Source: Candidatus Gastranaerophilales bacterium
Lineage (GTDB): Bacteria > Cyanobacteriota > Vampirovibrionia > Gastranaerophilales > Gastranaerophilaceae
Assembly (NCBI GenBank): GCA_900548405.1
Contig: UNSJ01000012.1
Location: 1 to 47,116, forward strand
DNA: 47,116 bases
Direction of reading: 5' to 3'
The notes under the pieces were generated by a model, which ran no database searches, was not told the origin of the DNA, and worked only from the letters and a program-made list of their open reading frames with translations. This document shows positions 1-8,079 of this stretch, in pieces. The translations under genes and the position numbers were made by a program. Every line of letters starts with the position of its first letter. Position 1 is the first letter of the stretch.

Positions 1-372
1 GAAGCACAAGCCCAAGCGCTTATTGCACAGGCAGAAGCTACAAAGCATCAGCAAGACGCTGACAGCGGCAACAGCGGAGGGGGCAATTCATCAGAACAAG
101 AGCTGATGTCTGAAGCCAAATCGCTTGCAACAGCTGTTGGGACAAGTGTTTCAAGCGATGACACTCTGGATGATATAATCAGTAATATTGATACTAAAAT
201 TCAGGCTATGCTTAATTCAGGAGATGAAAACCAGTTTAAACTTGCGCAAGGTTATCAAACACAGCTTGCAAGTATATCAGAAAGAGCAGATACTGTTTCA
301 AGCACTCAAAACAATATTTTTAATGCAATGGATATGGTATCAGTAAGTAATAAATATGCCTTAGGACTATAA
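1..372 (+). CDS. C-terminal part of unknown protein (5' end outside window)
   Basis: The reading frame is open from the first base to the TAA at 370-372, so the gene begins outside the window. An internal ATG at 106 is not preceded by a convincing ribosome binding site. The visible 123 residues start with an Ala/Gln/Glu-rich helical stretch, followed by a Gly/Ser/Asn linker at about residues 22-33. After that comes an amphipathic helical segment with regularly spaced hydrophobic residues, ending in ALGL. No cysteine, membrane segment or known motif is visible. A strong terminator follows within 10 bp, so this is the last gene of its transcript. I do not recognise the family; it could be the tail of a secreted or structural coiled-coil protein. 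Confidence 0.8.
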   Translation, partial: EAQAQALIAQAEATKHQQDADSGNSGGGNSSEQELMSEAKSLATAVGTSVSSDDTLDDIISNIDTKIQAMLNSGDENQFKLAQGYQTQLASISERADTVSSTQNNIFNAMDMVSVSNKYALGL

Positions 373-381
373 GTGTTTAAG

Positions 382-413
382 CTGCCGCAGTAATAATTAC
401 AGCGGCAGTTTTT
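382..413 (+). terminator. Intrinsic terminator after the first gene
   Basis: CTGCCGC (382-388) pairs perfectly with GCGGCAG (402-408) across a 13-nt AT-rich loop. Five T follow directly (409-413). It sits 9 bp past the stop codon at 370-372. Confidence 0.9.
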
Positions 414-416
414 GTG

Positions 417-444
417 TTGCAATCAAATAAATTTATAGTAATAT
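417..444 (+). promoter_or_regulatory. Possible promoter for the O-acetyltransferase gene
   Basis: TTGCAA (417-422) and TAATAT (439-444) are 16 bp apart, and the -10 lies only 7 nt before the ATG at 452. No Shine-Dalgarno sequence is visible, so the mRNA may have almost no leader. The AT-rich context makes chance matches common, so confidence is low. Confidence 0.35.
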
Positions 445-451
445 AAAAAAT

Positions 452-1009
452 ATGAACGAAAGAGAAAAAATGATTAACGGTTTAGTATATGATGCAGCAG
501 ATGCAGCACTTTATGCTGACCGAATAAAGTGTAAAACATTGTGTTTTAAATATAATCAAATTAGTCCCGAACAAATTGCACAAAGACAGGAAATTATAAA
601 AAAAATTGTAGGAAAAACAAAAGGATTATTTCATATTGAACCTAACTTTTATTGTGATTACGGTTACAATATCGAATTAGGCGAAAACTTTTATTCAAAC
701 CATAATCTTGTTATTCTTGACTGTGCTAAAGTTATCTTCGGCGATAACGTATTTATTGGTCCGAATTCAGGTTTTTATACCGCAGAACACCCGATAAATG
801 CAGCTAAAAGAATAACAGGCAACGAAACAGCACATCCAATAACAGTCGGTAACAATGTTTGGTTTGGCGGAAATGTAACTGTACTTTCAGGAGTAACAAT
901 CGGCGACAATACAGTAATTGGTGCAGGAAGCGTTGTTACAAAAGATATTCCGGCAAACGTCATTGCAATTGGAAACCCTTGTAAAATTATCAGAAAAATC
1001 GAAAATTAA
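452..1009 (+). CDS. Sugar O-acetyltransferase, hexapeptide-repeat (Maa/LacA/NodL type)
   Basis: This 185-residue protein has the size of maltose/galactoside O-acetyltransferases, which transfer acetyl from acetyl-CoA to a sugar hydroxyl. The N-terminal third carries the family's helical 'maltose acetyltransferase' cap, with MINGLVYDA near the start. From about residue 75 the left-handed beta-helix repeats appear, such as VFIGPNSGF and NTVIGAGSVV. The catalytic histidine is in TAEHP at about residue 111, and IAIGNPCKIIRKI is the usual C-terminal signature. The acceptor sugar cannot be told from sequence. It stands alone between a terminator and the MlaA-like gene. No Shine-Dalgarno is visible before the ATG, but no alternative start fits the cap domain better. 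Confidence 0.9.
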   Translation: MNEREKMINGLVYDAADAALYADRIKCKTLCFKYNQISPEQIAQRQEIIKKIVGKTKGLFHIEPNFYCDYGYNIELGENFYSNHNLVILDCAKVIFGDNVFIGPNSGFYTAEHPINAAKRITGNETAHPITVGNNVWFGGNVTVLSGVTIGDNTVIGAGSVVTKDIPANVIAIGNPCKIIRKIEN

Positions 1010-1108
1010 ATTTATATATAAATTCCACTGATACATGAACATAGCTTATTGAGTAATGTATTTTGTCTTCAATCAAAACAGAATAAAACTGTAACGAATG
1101 AGGATAAA

Positions 1109-3253
1109 ATGATTACAAAAAACAAAGCACTTGCAGTCTTTGCTGTTTTATTATGCATGAATATAAATAACTTTGCATTTGCCGAAAGTGATACTGCTTA
1201 CAAATACCCTGATTATGCCTATGAATATTTAGGCAACGACAAATTTGAAAACTTTAATCGAAAGATATTCAATTTTAATTTAAAGCTGAACAAATATGCA
1301 ATACGCCCTGTACACACAGTTTGGGCATCAATCATGCCTGAATACGGCATTGACAGAATAAAAAGCGCGACTACAAACATTGAATATCCTATAAGGCTTG
1401 TAAGTACGCTGTTACAAAAAGACTTTAAAGCTTCAAAAACAGAAACTATAAGATTTTTAACCAACAGCACAATCGGACTTGGAGGATTATACGATCCTGC
1501 CGATAAAATTTTCCATATAGAACCTGTTGCTGAAGATATGGAGCAGGCATTGGCAAAATGTAAAGTAAAACAGGGACCGTATCTTGTGCTGCCTGTGTTA
1601 TCATCGATTACTCCCAGAGAAACAGCAGGAAAAATTCTTGATGCCGCATTAAATCCCTCATCTTATATTGCAACTCCGGTTATTGCTCTTGTAAAAGCAG
1701 GTCTTACGGTAAATAAAAGTTATGCAATCCAGCCTATGGCAAAAATGGTTGAATCCAATTATGCCGATCCCTATGTTATAGCCAAGAAATTCTATGGTGT
1801 AAACAACTATATAAAACTCGAAAATTTGGATAGAAAAAATGTCATTGACCAATATATGAAAAATTTTGAGAATAATCTGCTTGTAAACAACAGCGATTTA
1901 ACAAATGACGAAGAAAATGAAGATGAAACAGACAGTATTCTGAGAGTAAAAAATGAAACAGAAGAAAAAGTAAGCCTTAGGGGAAACGAAATTGAACCTT
2001 TGACAGTTAACGAAATAATTCAAGGAAGCGCAACTATTGATAACGTAATAATGAAAAGTTATGATAACCCGAATTCAAAGCTTTTCGCTGATATGCTTCT
2101 TCATGATTTTAACCCTCAGTGTCCTGTGGTTGATGCTATGCGCACTGCCCTTTTTGACTTACCAGGTATTGATGATTCAATATGGACTGACCTTTCAATT
2201 TGGAACAGATGCTTTAATAAAAAAATCAGAACTTCCTCAATCAATATTACTCCGGAAAGACAAAACTATAAGTACAGATATATTATGCAAAAGGATAAAA
2301 ACTCTCCCCTTGCAATAATTTATCCGTCAATAGGCGAGGGAATAACATCTCATCACTCGGTAGTTTTGGCAAAACTGTTTTATGATGCGGGATACTCAGT
2401 ATTAATTCAAGGCAGCCATTTTCAGTGGGAATTTGTAAAAAGCATGCCAAAAAGCTACCGTCCCGGACTGCCGAAAGAGGATTGCCAAAATTTGCAGAAA
2501 ATCACAGGGAAAATCATTGATTCATTGCAAGCAAAGTATGATTGCAAATTTCACGACAATGTTCTAATAGGAACTTCATTCGGAGCATTAATGACATTAT
2601 ACATAGCTAATGAAGAAGCCCATAACAATACTTTGAATATTTCCAAATTTATTTCCATAAACCCGCCTATTGAACTTGTTTATGCAATGAGGCAAATCGA
2701 CAAAAACACTGAAGAATGGAATAAAAACCCTGAAAATATTAAAGAAAAAGTTGCAATAACAGCCGCTAAGATTATGCAGGTTTACAATAACAAAGAAACT
2801 CTTGATAAGGAAAACGTTACACTTCCTTTTTCAGATTATGAAGGCAAGCTTATCACAGGTTTTTTAATGCACCAAAAACTGTCTGATTTAATTTATACAC
2901 TCGAAGGAAGCTCAAAAAATATTTACAGTAAAATTTATAATATGGGATATGAAGACTATGCTAACAAATATCTTCTGGGCGAACAGCATGAAAGCTTTGA
3001 TGAACTCAGATATGAAACAAGTCTTTATGCAATATCAGATTACCTTAGAGAAAATGATAATTACAAAATCTATCATGCCCTTGATGATTACCTCGTAAGT
3101 AAACAGCAGCTTAAAATTCTTAAGAAATTTTCAGGGCAGAAAACAGTTATATTTGATCACGGTTCTCACCTGGGATTTTTGTACAGACCGGAATTTATCA
3201 ACGAACTTAAAAAAGATATTACGTCAAATAATAAAAAAATAGCCCAAAACTAG
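1109..3253 (+). CDS. MlaA (VacJ)-family domain fused to an alpha/beta hydrolase
   Basis: The start chosen is the ATG at 1109, with TGAGG 5 nt upstream; an upstream TTG at 1049 would put 20 residues before the signal peptide. The protein is then 714 aa. Residues 1-25 are a signal peptide ending AFA|ES. The only early Cys (C16) has Leu at -1, so it is not a proper lipobox, unlike classical MlaA lipoproteins. Residues about 35-240 match MlaA, which removes phospholipid from the outer leaflet of the outer membrane: FENFNRKIFNFN near residue 46, then GLGGLYDPAD. An acidic linker follows. Residues about 420-710 look like an alpha/beta hydrolase, with a GTSFG nucleophile elbow (Ser490), Asp659/660 and a GSHLGF histidine (His687). 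No mlaBCDEF genes are nearby. A periplasmic or outer-membrane lipase is an inference. Confidence 0.8.
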   Translation: MITKNKALAVFAVLLCMNINNFAFAESDTAYKYPDYAYEYLGNDKFENFNRKIFNFNLKLNKYAIRPVHTVWASIMPEYGIDRIKSATTNIEYPIRLVSTLLQKDFKASKTETIRFLTNSTIGLGGLYDPADKIFHIEPVAEDMEQALAKCKVKQGPYLVLPVLSSITPRETAGKILDAALNPSSYIATPVIALVKAGLTVNKSYAIQPMAKMVESNYADPYVIAKKFYGVNNYIKLENLDRKNVIDQYMKNFENNLLVNNSDLTNDEENEDETDSILRVKNETEEKVSLRGNEIEPLTVNEIIQGSATIDNVIMKSYDNPNSKLFADMLLHDFNPQCPVVDAMRTALFDLPGIDDSIWTDLSIWNRCFNKKIRTSSINITPERQNYKYRYIMQKDKNSPLAIIYPSIGEGITSHHSVVLAKLFYDAGYSVLIQGSHFQWEFVKSMPKSYRPGLPKEDCQNLQKITGKIIDSLQAKYDCKFHDNVLIGTSFGALMTLYIANEEAHNNTLNISKFISINPPIELVYAMRQIDKNTEEWNKNPENIKEKVAITAAKIMQVYNNKETLDKENVTLPFSDYEGKLITGFLMHQKLSDLIYTLEGSSKNIYSKIYNMGYEDYANKYLLGEQHESFDELRYETSLYAISDYLRENDNYKIYHALDDYLVSKQQLKILKKFSGQKTVIFDHGSHLGFLYRPEFINELKKDITSNNKKIAQN

Positions 3254-3299
3254 CAAAAAAATTTATTACGTGTTTTTTATAAACGGCAAGAGGAACAAA

Positions 3300-3812
3300 A
3301 TGAGAGTTAGCTTTAACGGAATAAAAAACATAGGATATACGCAGTTTTCCTATAAATCTGAACATCAGACAGAAAATGACGAACCGATAAGTCCTGATTT
3401 GGACTATGAAAACCATTTTTTAAGCGTGAAATTAACCGATGATAAAGACGGTAATGACCTTTCTGAATACCTGAAATTAATAAAAAATAAACCTCAATTT
3501 TTAAATATATTTAATAATCAAACATTAGTTTTTAATGTTAATAAACGATATGAGCCTTCTGAAAATTCCGACATTTACTATCCGGAATATGATTTTCAGC
3601 TTAACGGAGAAGAATTAGAGGTGAATGATAGTAATCTGAAATTATTCGGTTTTATGTCAAAAATTTTGAAAAGCACAATCAAAGCTTCCGAAAACAAACC
3701 AAAGAAAAACATAACAAATAATGATATTTTTGAAGAATACAACGCTTCAAACGGATGTCAAAAAATGTTCGGGTACATACAAGATATTATGGAAAATTAT
3801 TTTAAAAGTTAA
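3300..3812 (+). CDS. Unknown 170-aa protein with SFNG N-terminus
   Basis: The ATG at 3300 has AGAGGA 6-7 nt upstream and is preferred over a GTG at 3270. No family is recognised. The protein begins MRVSFNGIKNIGY, has no signal peptide or membrane segment, is rich in Asn, Asp, Glu and Lys, and ends in a predicted amphipathic helix. The acidic middle part (about residues 25-110) seems to be a small mixed alpha/beta region. It lies 46 bp after the MlaA-hydrolase fusion, with no terminator between, so co-transcription is likely. The next gene starts with a similar short SFKG motif. Together these suggest a shared N-terminal feature (see findings). Confidence 0.75.
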   Translation: MRVSFNGIKNIGYTQFSYKSEHQTENDEPISPDLDYENHFLSVKLTDDKDGNDLSEYLKLIKNKPQFLNIFNNQTLVFNVNKRYEPSENSDIYYPEYDFQLNGEELEVNDSNLKLFGFMSKILKSTIKASENKPKKNITNNDIFEEYNASNGCQKMFGYIQDIMENYFKS

Positions 3813-3893
3813 CAATTAATATTACTTTACATTTTAACAAAAGATGAATTCTTTATGGTTTAAAAGTAATAATGAAGCTAATCGGAGTTTACA

Positions 3894-5462
3894 ATGAAAG
3901 TCGGTCCCTGCATTAGTTTTAAAGGTACTTTTTATACAGTAGCAGATTCACATACGAGACTGCCTATGACAGCAGGACTTTTAACAGAGATTGAAAACAG
4001 GAGCAAGAACGAAACAGAACCTGTCTTTTTATTAGACGGCGGGGATTTTATGGGCGATAATTACCCGTTAAAAACAATGTCTGAGATGTATTTAAAATTT
4101 CACCAAAATAACCCTGACATTAATTTCATATTTAATCTTGGTAATGTTGAACTTGAAGGGTGGTTCATTGACAAAGTAAAACTACTTGAAGACTGCGGAA
4201 ATATATTAAAGAAATTTAATGATAAAGGCATTAATATTGTAAATGCAACTTTGTATAAATTAGCTGAAGAAAATGATTCTGCTAAAGATTTTATTAAACC
4301 CTATATTGTTGCGGATGATATTGTTAACGGAAAGCCTAAAAAAATCTTTATAACAGGCTTTACCCAGAGAAAAATGAATCTTGAACAGGACAAAGCAGAT
4401 ACTAAAGAACTTTTAAGAACAATTATTAAACCTGCGATAGAAAAAGAAAAACCTGACAGTGTAATTCTAATGATGCATACAATGAAAAATTATACAAAAG
4501 ATATTTTAGATTACGCTGAAAATGACCTGAATATAAAAAATATTGAACTTGTAACAGGTGCTCATCCTCACAGTATTGAAGATTTCCGTCACGGCAACAC
4601 AAGAGTTCTCTATCCTGCTCCGAACGGTAAATGCGCATATGAGATTAAACATACGGAAAACGGTTTTGAATTCGATAAAATAGTTCCCGAAAAAAATCAT
4701 TACCATTACAATCCTGTTGCGCTTAGCAAATCTGTTATTTCTAATATTGATATCAATAATCCGCTTCCGATAAACAACGCTTATTCCAAAATTCTTTCAA
4801 AAGTTCACAACATGAATGACATTGTTGCAAAATCTATGTATACCTTCAAAACAAGAAGCGAATACAATTTTGTATACTCAGGCCCGACAGAACTCGGAAC
4901 ATTTATGGCAAACTCCATAAAACAAAGCACAAATACGGATATCGGAATTATGCTTACTCAGGACTTTAGAGAAAAACTTCCAGAAAAAGGGAAAAATATT
5001 ACATATTATAATATTAGTGATGTTGTAAATGTAAACAAACAGGTTTATGTTATAAAAGATGCGACTGTAAAAGATTTAAAAAATATATTTGAAATTTCTT
5101 TAAAAAACCAAAACGACGGAGAAACAAATCCGGATTTCTTTGAATATTCTTCAAATATTAAAATAGACAGAAGAATTGATGACAGCGACAACAAAGTTGC
5201 GCAAATATATATAAAAGAAAATAATATATGGCATAAATTATTGGATGAAAACGGCAGCCCTATTGACAAGAACAGAAAATTCACCATTGCAACCTGTGAA
5301 TTCATTGCCAAAGGTGGAAGACCTGCTTTACACTATTTTAAACATCTTAAATCCTCTCCTGCAGGAAACCTGAAAACTCGCGAAATGGTTGTTGAAAACT
5401 TAAAACTAATGCAGGATAACCCTTCTGAAAAGTATGAAGCTTCAATAATGACGAACGTTTAA
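3894..5462 (+). CDS. 5'-nucleotidase/UshA-like metallophosphatase, variant active site
   Basis: Architecture (522 aa): an N-terminal calcineurin-like metallophosphatase domain (about 12-270) and a C-terminal 5'-nucleotidase domain (about 295-500), as in UshA-type enzymes that hydrolyse nucleotides or related phosphoesters with two metal ions. Visible metal motifs are D18-S-H20, GGD51, the Asn of the GN block (N84), H195 (MMHT) and H224-P-H226 in TGAHPHS. The usual GNHE reads GNVE, so the catalytic His is Val85. The C-terminal domain keeps GPTELGTFMANS and a C-terminal segment with CEFIAKGGR. Unusually for this family there is no signal peptide: the N-terminus is MKVGPCISFKG running straight into the first strand. 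The ATG has CGGAG 7 nt upstream. Substrate is unknown, and activity may be reduced or altered by H85V. Confidence 0.82.
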   Translation: MKVGPCISFKGTFYTVADSHTRLPMTAGLLTEIENRSKNETEPVFLLDGGDFMGDNYPLKTMSEMYLKFHQNNPDINFIFNLGNVELEGWFIDKVKLLEDCGNILKKFNDKGINIVNATLYKLAEENDSAKDFIKPYIVADDIVNGKPKKIFITGFTQRKMNLEQDKADTKELLRTIIKPAIEKEKPDSVILMMHTMKNYTKDILDYAENDLNIKNIELVTGAHPHSIEDFRHGNTRVLYPAPNGKCAYEIKHTENGFEFDKIVPEKNHYHYNPVALSKSVISNIDINNPLPINNAYSKILSKVHNMNDIVAKSMYTFKTRSEYNFVYSGPTELGTFMANSIKQSTNTDIGIMLTQDFREKLPEKGKNITYYNISDVVNVNKQVYVIKDATVKDLKNIFEISLKNQNDGETNPDFFEYSSNIKIDRRIDDSDNKVAQIYIKENNIWHKLLDENGSPIDKNRKFTIATCEFIAKGGRPALHYFKHLKSSPAGNLKTREMVVENLKLMQDNPSEKYEASIMTNV

Positions 5463-5493
5463 ATCTTTTTGTATATTTTTTTTAACATAAGGC

Positions 5494-5522
5494 TTGACTG
5501 ATAGCTGCTATCAAGTTGTAAA
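5494..5522 (+). promoter_or_regulatory. Promoter with palindrome in the spacer, for the reductase gene
   Basis: TTGACT (5494-5499) and a weak TGTAAA (5517-5522) are 17 bp apart. The spacer contains TGATAG-CTG-CTATCA (5499-5513), a 6-3-6 inverted repeat placed where a repressor would block polymerase. A further CTATCA lies at 5537-5542. No regulator gene is adjacent. Confidence 0.4.
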
Positions 5523-5574
5523 CTGATTTTGTAGTCCTATCAGACAGATTAAGAATATTATGGAAAGTGAAAAA

Positions 5575-6117
5575 ATGAATAAAAAAGTTTTAATTTTATC
5601 ATCTTCACCTCGCAGAGGCGGCAATTCAGATACTTTATGCGACAAATTTGCACAAGGAGCAGCTGACAGTGGAAATCATGCTGAAAAGATTTTTTTACGT
5701 GATAAAAAAATAAATTACTGCACAGGATGCGGACTTTGCAATAATAACAATTACAGCAGTTGTTCACAAAACGATGATATGGCAGAAATTTTAGATAAAA
5801 TGATTGAAGCAGATGTAATTGTTATGGCAACTCCTGTTTATTTTTATGCGATGTGCGGACAAATGAAAACTTTAATCGACCGATGCTGTGCAAAATATAC
5901 AAAAATAAAAAATAAAGATTTTTACTTCATACTTACAGCTGCTGACGGCAACAAAGTATCTTTAATAAGAACAGTTGAAGAATTTCGCGGATTTCTTGCA
6001 TGTCTTTCCGGTGCAAATGAAAAAGATATTATTTACGGTACAGGAGTTTGGCAAAAAGATGATGTTAATTCAACAGATTTGCCGCAAAAAGCTTACGATC
6101 TCGGTAAAAACGTATAA
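5575..6117 (+). CDS. Flavodoxin-fold NAD(P)H-dependent FMN reductase
   Basis: The protein has the phosphate-binding loop SSSPRRGGNSD right after the first beta strand, the second flavin loop ATPVYFYAMCGQMKTLIDR in the middle, and a CTGCGLC cysteine cluster between them. This is the layout of NADPH-dependent FMN reductases and iron-sulfur flavoprotein relatives. It is about 180 aa and cytoplasmic. The real role may be quinone, nitro or metal reduction; the substrate is unknown. The ATG at 5575 is chosen because GGAAAGTG lies a few bases upstream. A second ATG at 5560 would add five residues and cannot be excluded. It is a single-gene unit between a palindrome-bearing promoter and a bidirectional terminator. 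Confidence 0.85.
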   Translation: MNKKVLILSSSPRRGGNSDTLCDKFAQGAADSGNHAEKIFLRDKKINYCTGCGLCNNNNYSSCSQNDDMAEILDKMIEADVIVMATPVYFYAMCGQMKTLIDRCCAKYTKIKNKDFYFILTAADGNKVSLIRTVEEFRGFLACLSGANEKDIIYGTGVWQKDDVNSTDLPQKAYDLGKNV

Positions 6118-6120
6118 AAA

Positions 6121-6147
6121 AAGCCCTCAGCAAAGAGGGCTTTTTTT
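6121..6147. terminator. Bidirectional intrinsic terminator
   Basis: AAGCCCTC (6121-6128) pairs with GAGGGCTT (6135-6142), with a T run after it (6141-6147) and an A run before it. It ends the reductase gene on the plus strand and the cupin gene on the minus strand. Confidence 0.9.
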
Positions 6148-6148
6148 C

Positions 6149-6589
6149 TTAAGCATTTATGTCATACATCCCGTTTGAATAAGGACCAATAGCCATTATT
6201 TTATCAATATCAGGGAAATGAACTATTTCTGCAGGGTTAGCTGTATCAAAGTCAAGATAAACCAGTTTTTCATCTTTTGAGGCATTACTTATTACATGAG
6301 AACCTTCTTCTCCTGTTGGAAAAGTAATAATATCACCTGCTTTAACATTTATTTCAGCATTTATTGTTCTGATAGTACCTTTACCGCTGATTATATAAAA
6401 AACTTCCTCATTCATTTCGTGGTAATGGTATCCCCAAGCATAATTTCCAGGTTCAACTTCCACAACACTTACGTTGCACTGTTTAGCCTCCGTCGTTGGA
6501 AATACATATTTTACTATAAACTCATTTCCGTTTTGTTCAATTTTTTGTTCTGCTAAATTGTTATAATTTTTTACTGCAAGTTGTTTCAT
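6149..6589 (-). CDS. Small cupin-domain protein
   Basis: This single-domain cupin has 146 aa. The first cupin motif is seen as WGYHYHEMNEEVFYIISGKG, with two His and a Glu in the usual metal-ligand spacing. The second motif reads AGDIITFPTGEEGSHVI, keeping the last His. It therefore probably binds one metal ion. Such proteins range from sugar isomerases to dioxygenases and simple sensors, and I cannot assign a reaction. The start codon (complement of 6587-6589) has GGAGAA 7 nt upstream. It is monocistronic, divergent from the efflux operon, and shares a terminator with the reductase. Confidence 0.85.
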   Translation of the reverse strand: MKQLAVKNYNNLAEQKIEQNGNEFIVKYVFPTTEAKQCNVSVVEVEPGNYAWGYHYHEMNEEVFYIISGKGTIRTINAEINVKAGDIITFPTGEEGSHVISNASKDEKLVYLDFDTANPAEIVHFPDIDKIMAIGPYSNGMYDINA

Positions 6590-6830
6590 TGCAAATTCTC
6601 CTTGTATTAATTGGTAAGACTATATGCTGCAACATATTTTTTATTTTAGATGTATTTTATAATACCGTAAAGCAGGCACAATAATGTTTTATAGTTACCT
6701 GAAGGTAAGAATTTAAATTAATAAAACAATTCATTCAGTTTACAAAAATTAACTAACTTAACTTTATAGTATTAATCAGAATATATGTAGAATGTATTCG
6801 GGCAAATGATGGATTATTACAAGTTTTTTA
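6590..6830. other. Non-coding divergent region without a gene
   Basis: This AT-rich stretch between the cupin start and the efflux promoter contains no ORF with a ribosome binding site, no tRNA-like fold and no strong hairpin. The cupin promoter must lie here on the minus strand, but no match better than three of six bases at both -35 and -10 was found. Confidence 0.6.
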
Positions 6831-6859
6831 TTGACAGCATATTGATAATACTTTATCAT
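6831..6859 (+). promoter_or_regulatory. Sigma70-type promoter of the RND efflux operon
   Basis: A perfect TTGACA (6831-6836) is followed after 17 bp by TATCAT (6854-6859). A small inverted repeat, GATAA-TACT-TTATC (6844-6857), overlaps the -10. Transcription would start near 6866, giving a leader of about 45 nt that includes the Shine-Dalgarno GGAGAG. Confidence 0.8.
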
Positions 6860-6864
6860 TAATG

Positions 6865-6878
6865 GTAGAAAATTCTAC
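6865..6878 (+). promoter_or_regulatory. Operator-like palindrome at the efflux start site
   Basis: GTAGAA-AA-TTCTAC is a perfect 6-2-6 inverted repeat, placed directly after the -10 box at the expected transcription start. Efflux operons are often controlled by TetR- or MarR-type repressors binding there, but no such gene is in the window. Confidence 0.5.
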
Positions 6879-6912
6879 TATAAAAGTTCACTGATTAAAT
6901 TTGGAGAGAAGT

Positions 6913-8079
6913 ATGAAAATTAATATGACCAGAAAACAATGGGCAGCAGTAATTTTATTGGTTATTATAGTACCGATTATATATAATAAAACATCAGGTT
7001 TTATCACAGGTATGATTCAGAAGCAGGCAATGAAAATGCCTAAAGAGGTTGAGGTTGACTATCCTCATATTGAAGAAATTAATGTATCAGCCGAATCAAC
7101 AGGACGAGTAGAAGCAAAATATTCTGTTGATCTTGTGGCAAGAGTTCCTGGCTTCTTGATTAAAAAATATTTTACAGAAGGTGATTTTGTAAAAAAAGGT
7201 CAGCTTCTTTTTCAAATAGATCCGAGAGAATATCAGCTTGAAGTTAATAATTCTCAGGCAAATGTTAACCAGTACAGTGCACTTTTAAGAAATGCACAAC
7301 AAGAATTAAACAGAGCAAATGCTCTTGTAAAAGAAGATTTGATAAGCCGTTCAGATGTTGACCAAAGTCTTGCTGCAAGAAACCAAAATAAAGCTCTGCT
7401 GGATTCTGCAAGACAACAACTTGAACTTGCAAGAGTTAATTTAAGCTATACGTCAGTAAAATCACCTATTGACGGTAGAATAGGCAAAGTTAATATTACC
7501 GAAGGAAACTATGTAACAGCAACATCAGGTTCACTTGTTAACATTGCGAGCATAAATCCTGTTTATGTAACATTCAGCCTGAAAGGCGATGATTTTGTTA
7601 AATTACTGAAGGCAAGCGAACAGTTTAAAGATGTCGAAGTTAAAGTTCAATTTGACGACGGCTCTTGGTACGACAAAATCGGAAAAATAAACTTTGTAGA
7701 TAACAAAATTGATAAAGATTCAGGTTCGGTCACCCTTAGAGCAACCTTTGACAATACTAAAAGCTGGCTTGTCCCGGGTGCTTATATGAAAGTTAAATTA
7801 ACTGCGCCTAAACTTGTAAAATTTATGACAGTTCCTCAATCCTGCACTAAAGGCGATGCTATGAGCGGTTATTATGTATGGACCGTAGAAAATGATAAAG
7901 CAGTTAAAAAGAATATTAAAGTTTCTGATGTAATTAATAATAACTGGGTTGTTAACAGCGGATTAACACTATCTGATGTCGTTGTTGTTTCAGGTATACA
8001 AAATATTGCATCAGAAGGACAAAAATTAAAAATCATTGATAAATCTAAAACTACACAAGAAACAGCAGGTAAAGATTAA
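6913..8079 (+). CDS. RND efflux periplasmic adaptor (HlyD/AcrA family)
   Basis: This 388-aa membrane fusion protein links an inner-membrane RND pump to an outer-membrane channel. The N-terminus has one hydrophobic anchor (about residues 11-30) and no lipobox. The biotinyl-lipoyl-like halves flank an alpha-hairpin: [20 protein letters not shown] at about 78-97, helices to about 180, then [21 protein letters not shown] beta-barrel and membrane-proximal domain complete it. The ATG at 6913 has GGAGAG 4 nt upstream; a TTG at 6901 is less likely. Its stop overlaps the start of the pump gene by one base (TAATG), so the three efflux genes are translationally coupled. Confidence 0.93.
   Translation: MKINMTRKQWAAVILLVIIVPIIYNKTSGFITGMIQKQAMKMPKEVEVDYPHIEEINVSAESTGRVEAKYSVDLVARVPGFLIKKYFTEGDFVKKGQLLFQIDPREYQLEVNNSQANVNQYSALLRNAQQELNRANALVKEDLISRSDVDQSLAARNQNKALLDSARQQLELARVNLSYTSVKSPIDGRIGKVNITEGNYVTATSGSLVNIASINPVYVTFSLKGDDFVKLLKASEQFKDVEVKVQFDDGSWYDKIGKINFVDNKIDKDSGSVTLRATFDNTKSWLVPGAYMKVKLTAPKLVKFMTVPQSCTKGDAMSGYYVWTVENDKAVKKNIKVSDVINNNWVVNSGLTLSDVVVVSGIQNIASEGQKLKIIDKSKTTQETAGKD

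Noticed and set aside
1154..1156. Cys16 of the MlaA fusion as a lipobox cysteine
   Set aside because: Leu at -1 does not fit the lipobox, and a normal signal peptidase I site (AFA) lies downstream.
3820..3871. 9-bp inverted repeat TATTACTTT/AAAGTAATA before the metallophosphatase gene
   Set aside because: Entirely AT-rich with a long loop and no T tract; expected by chance in this composition.
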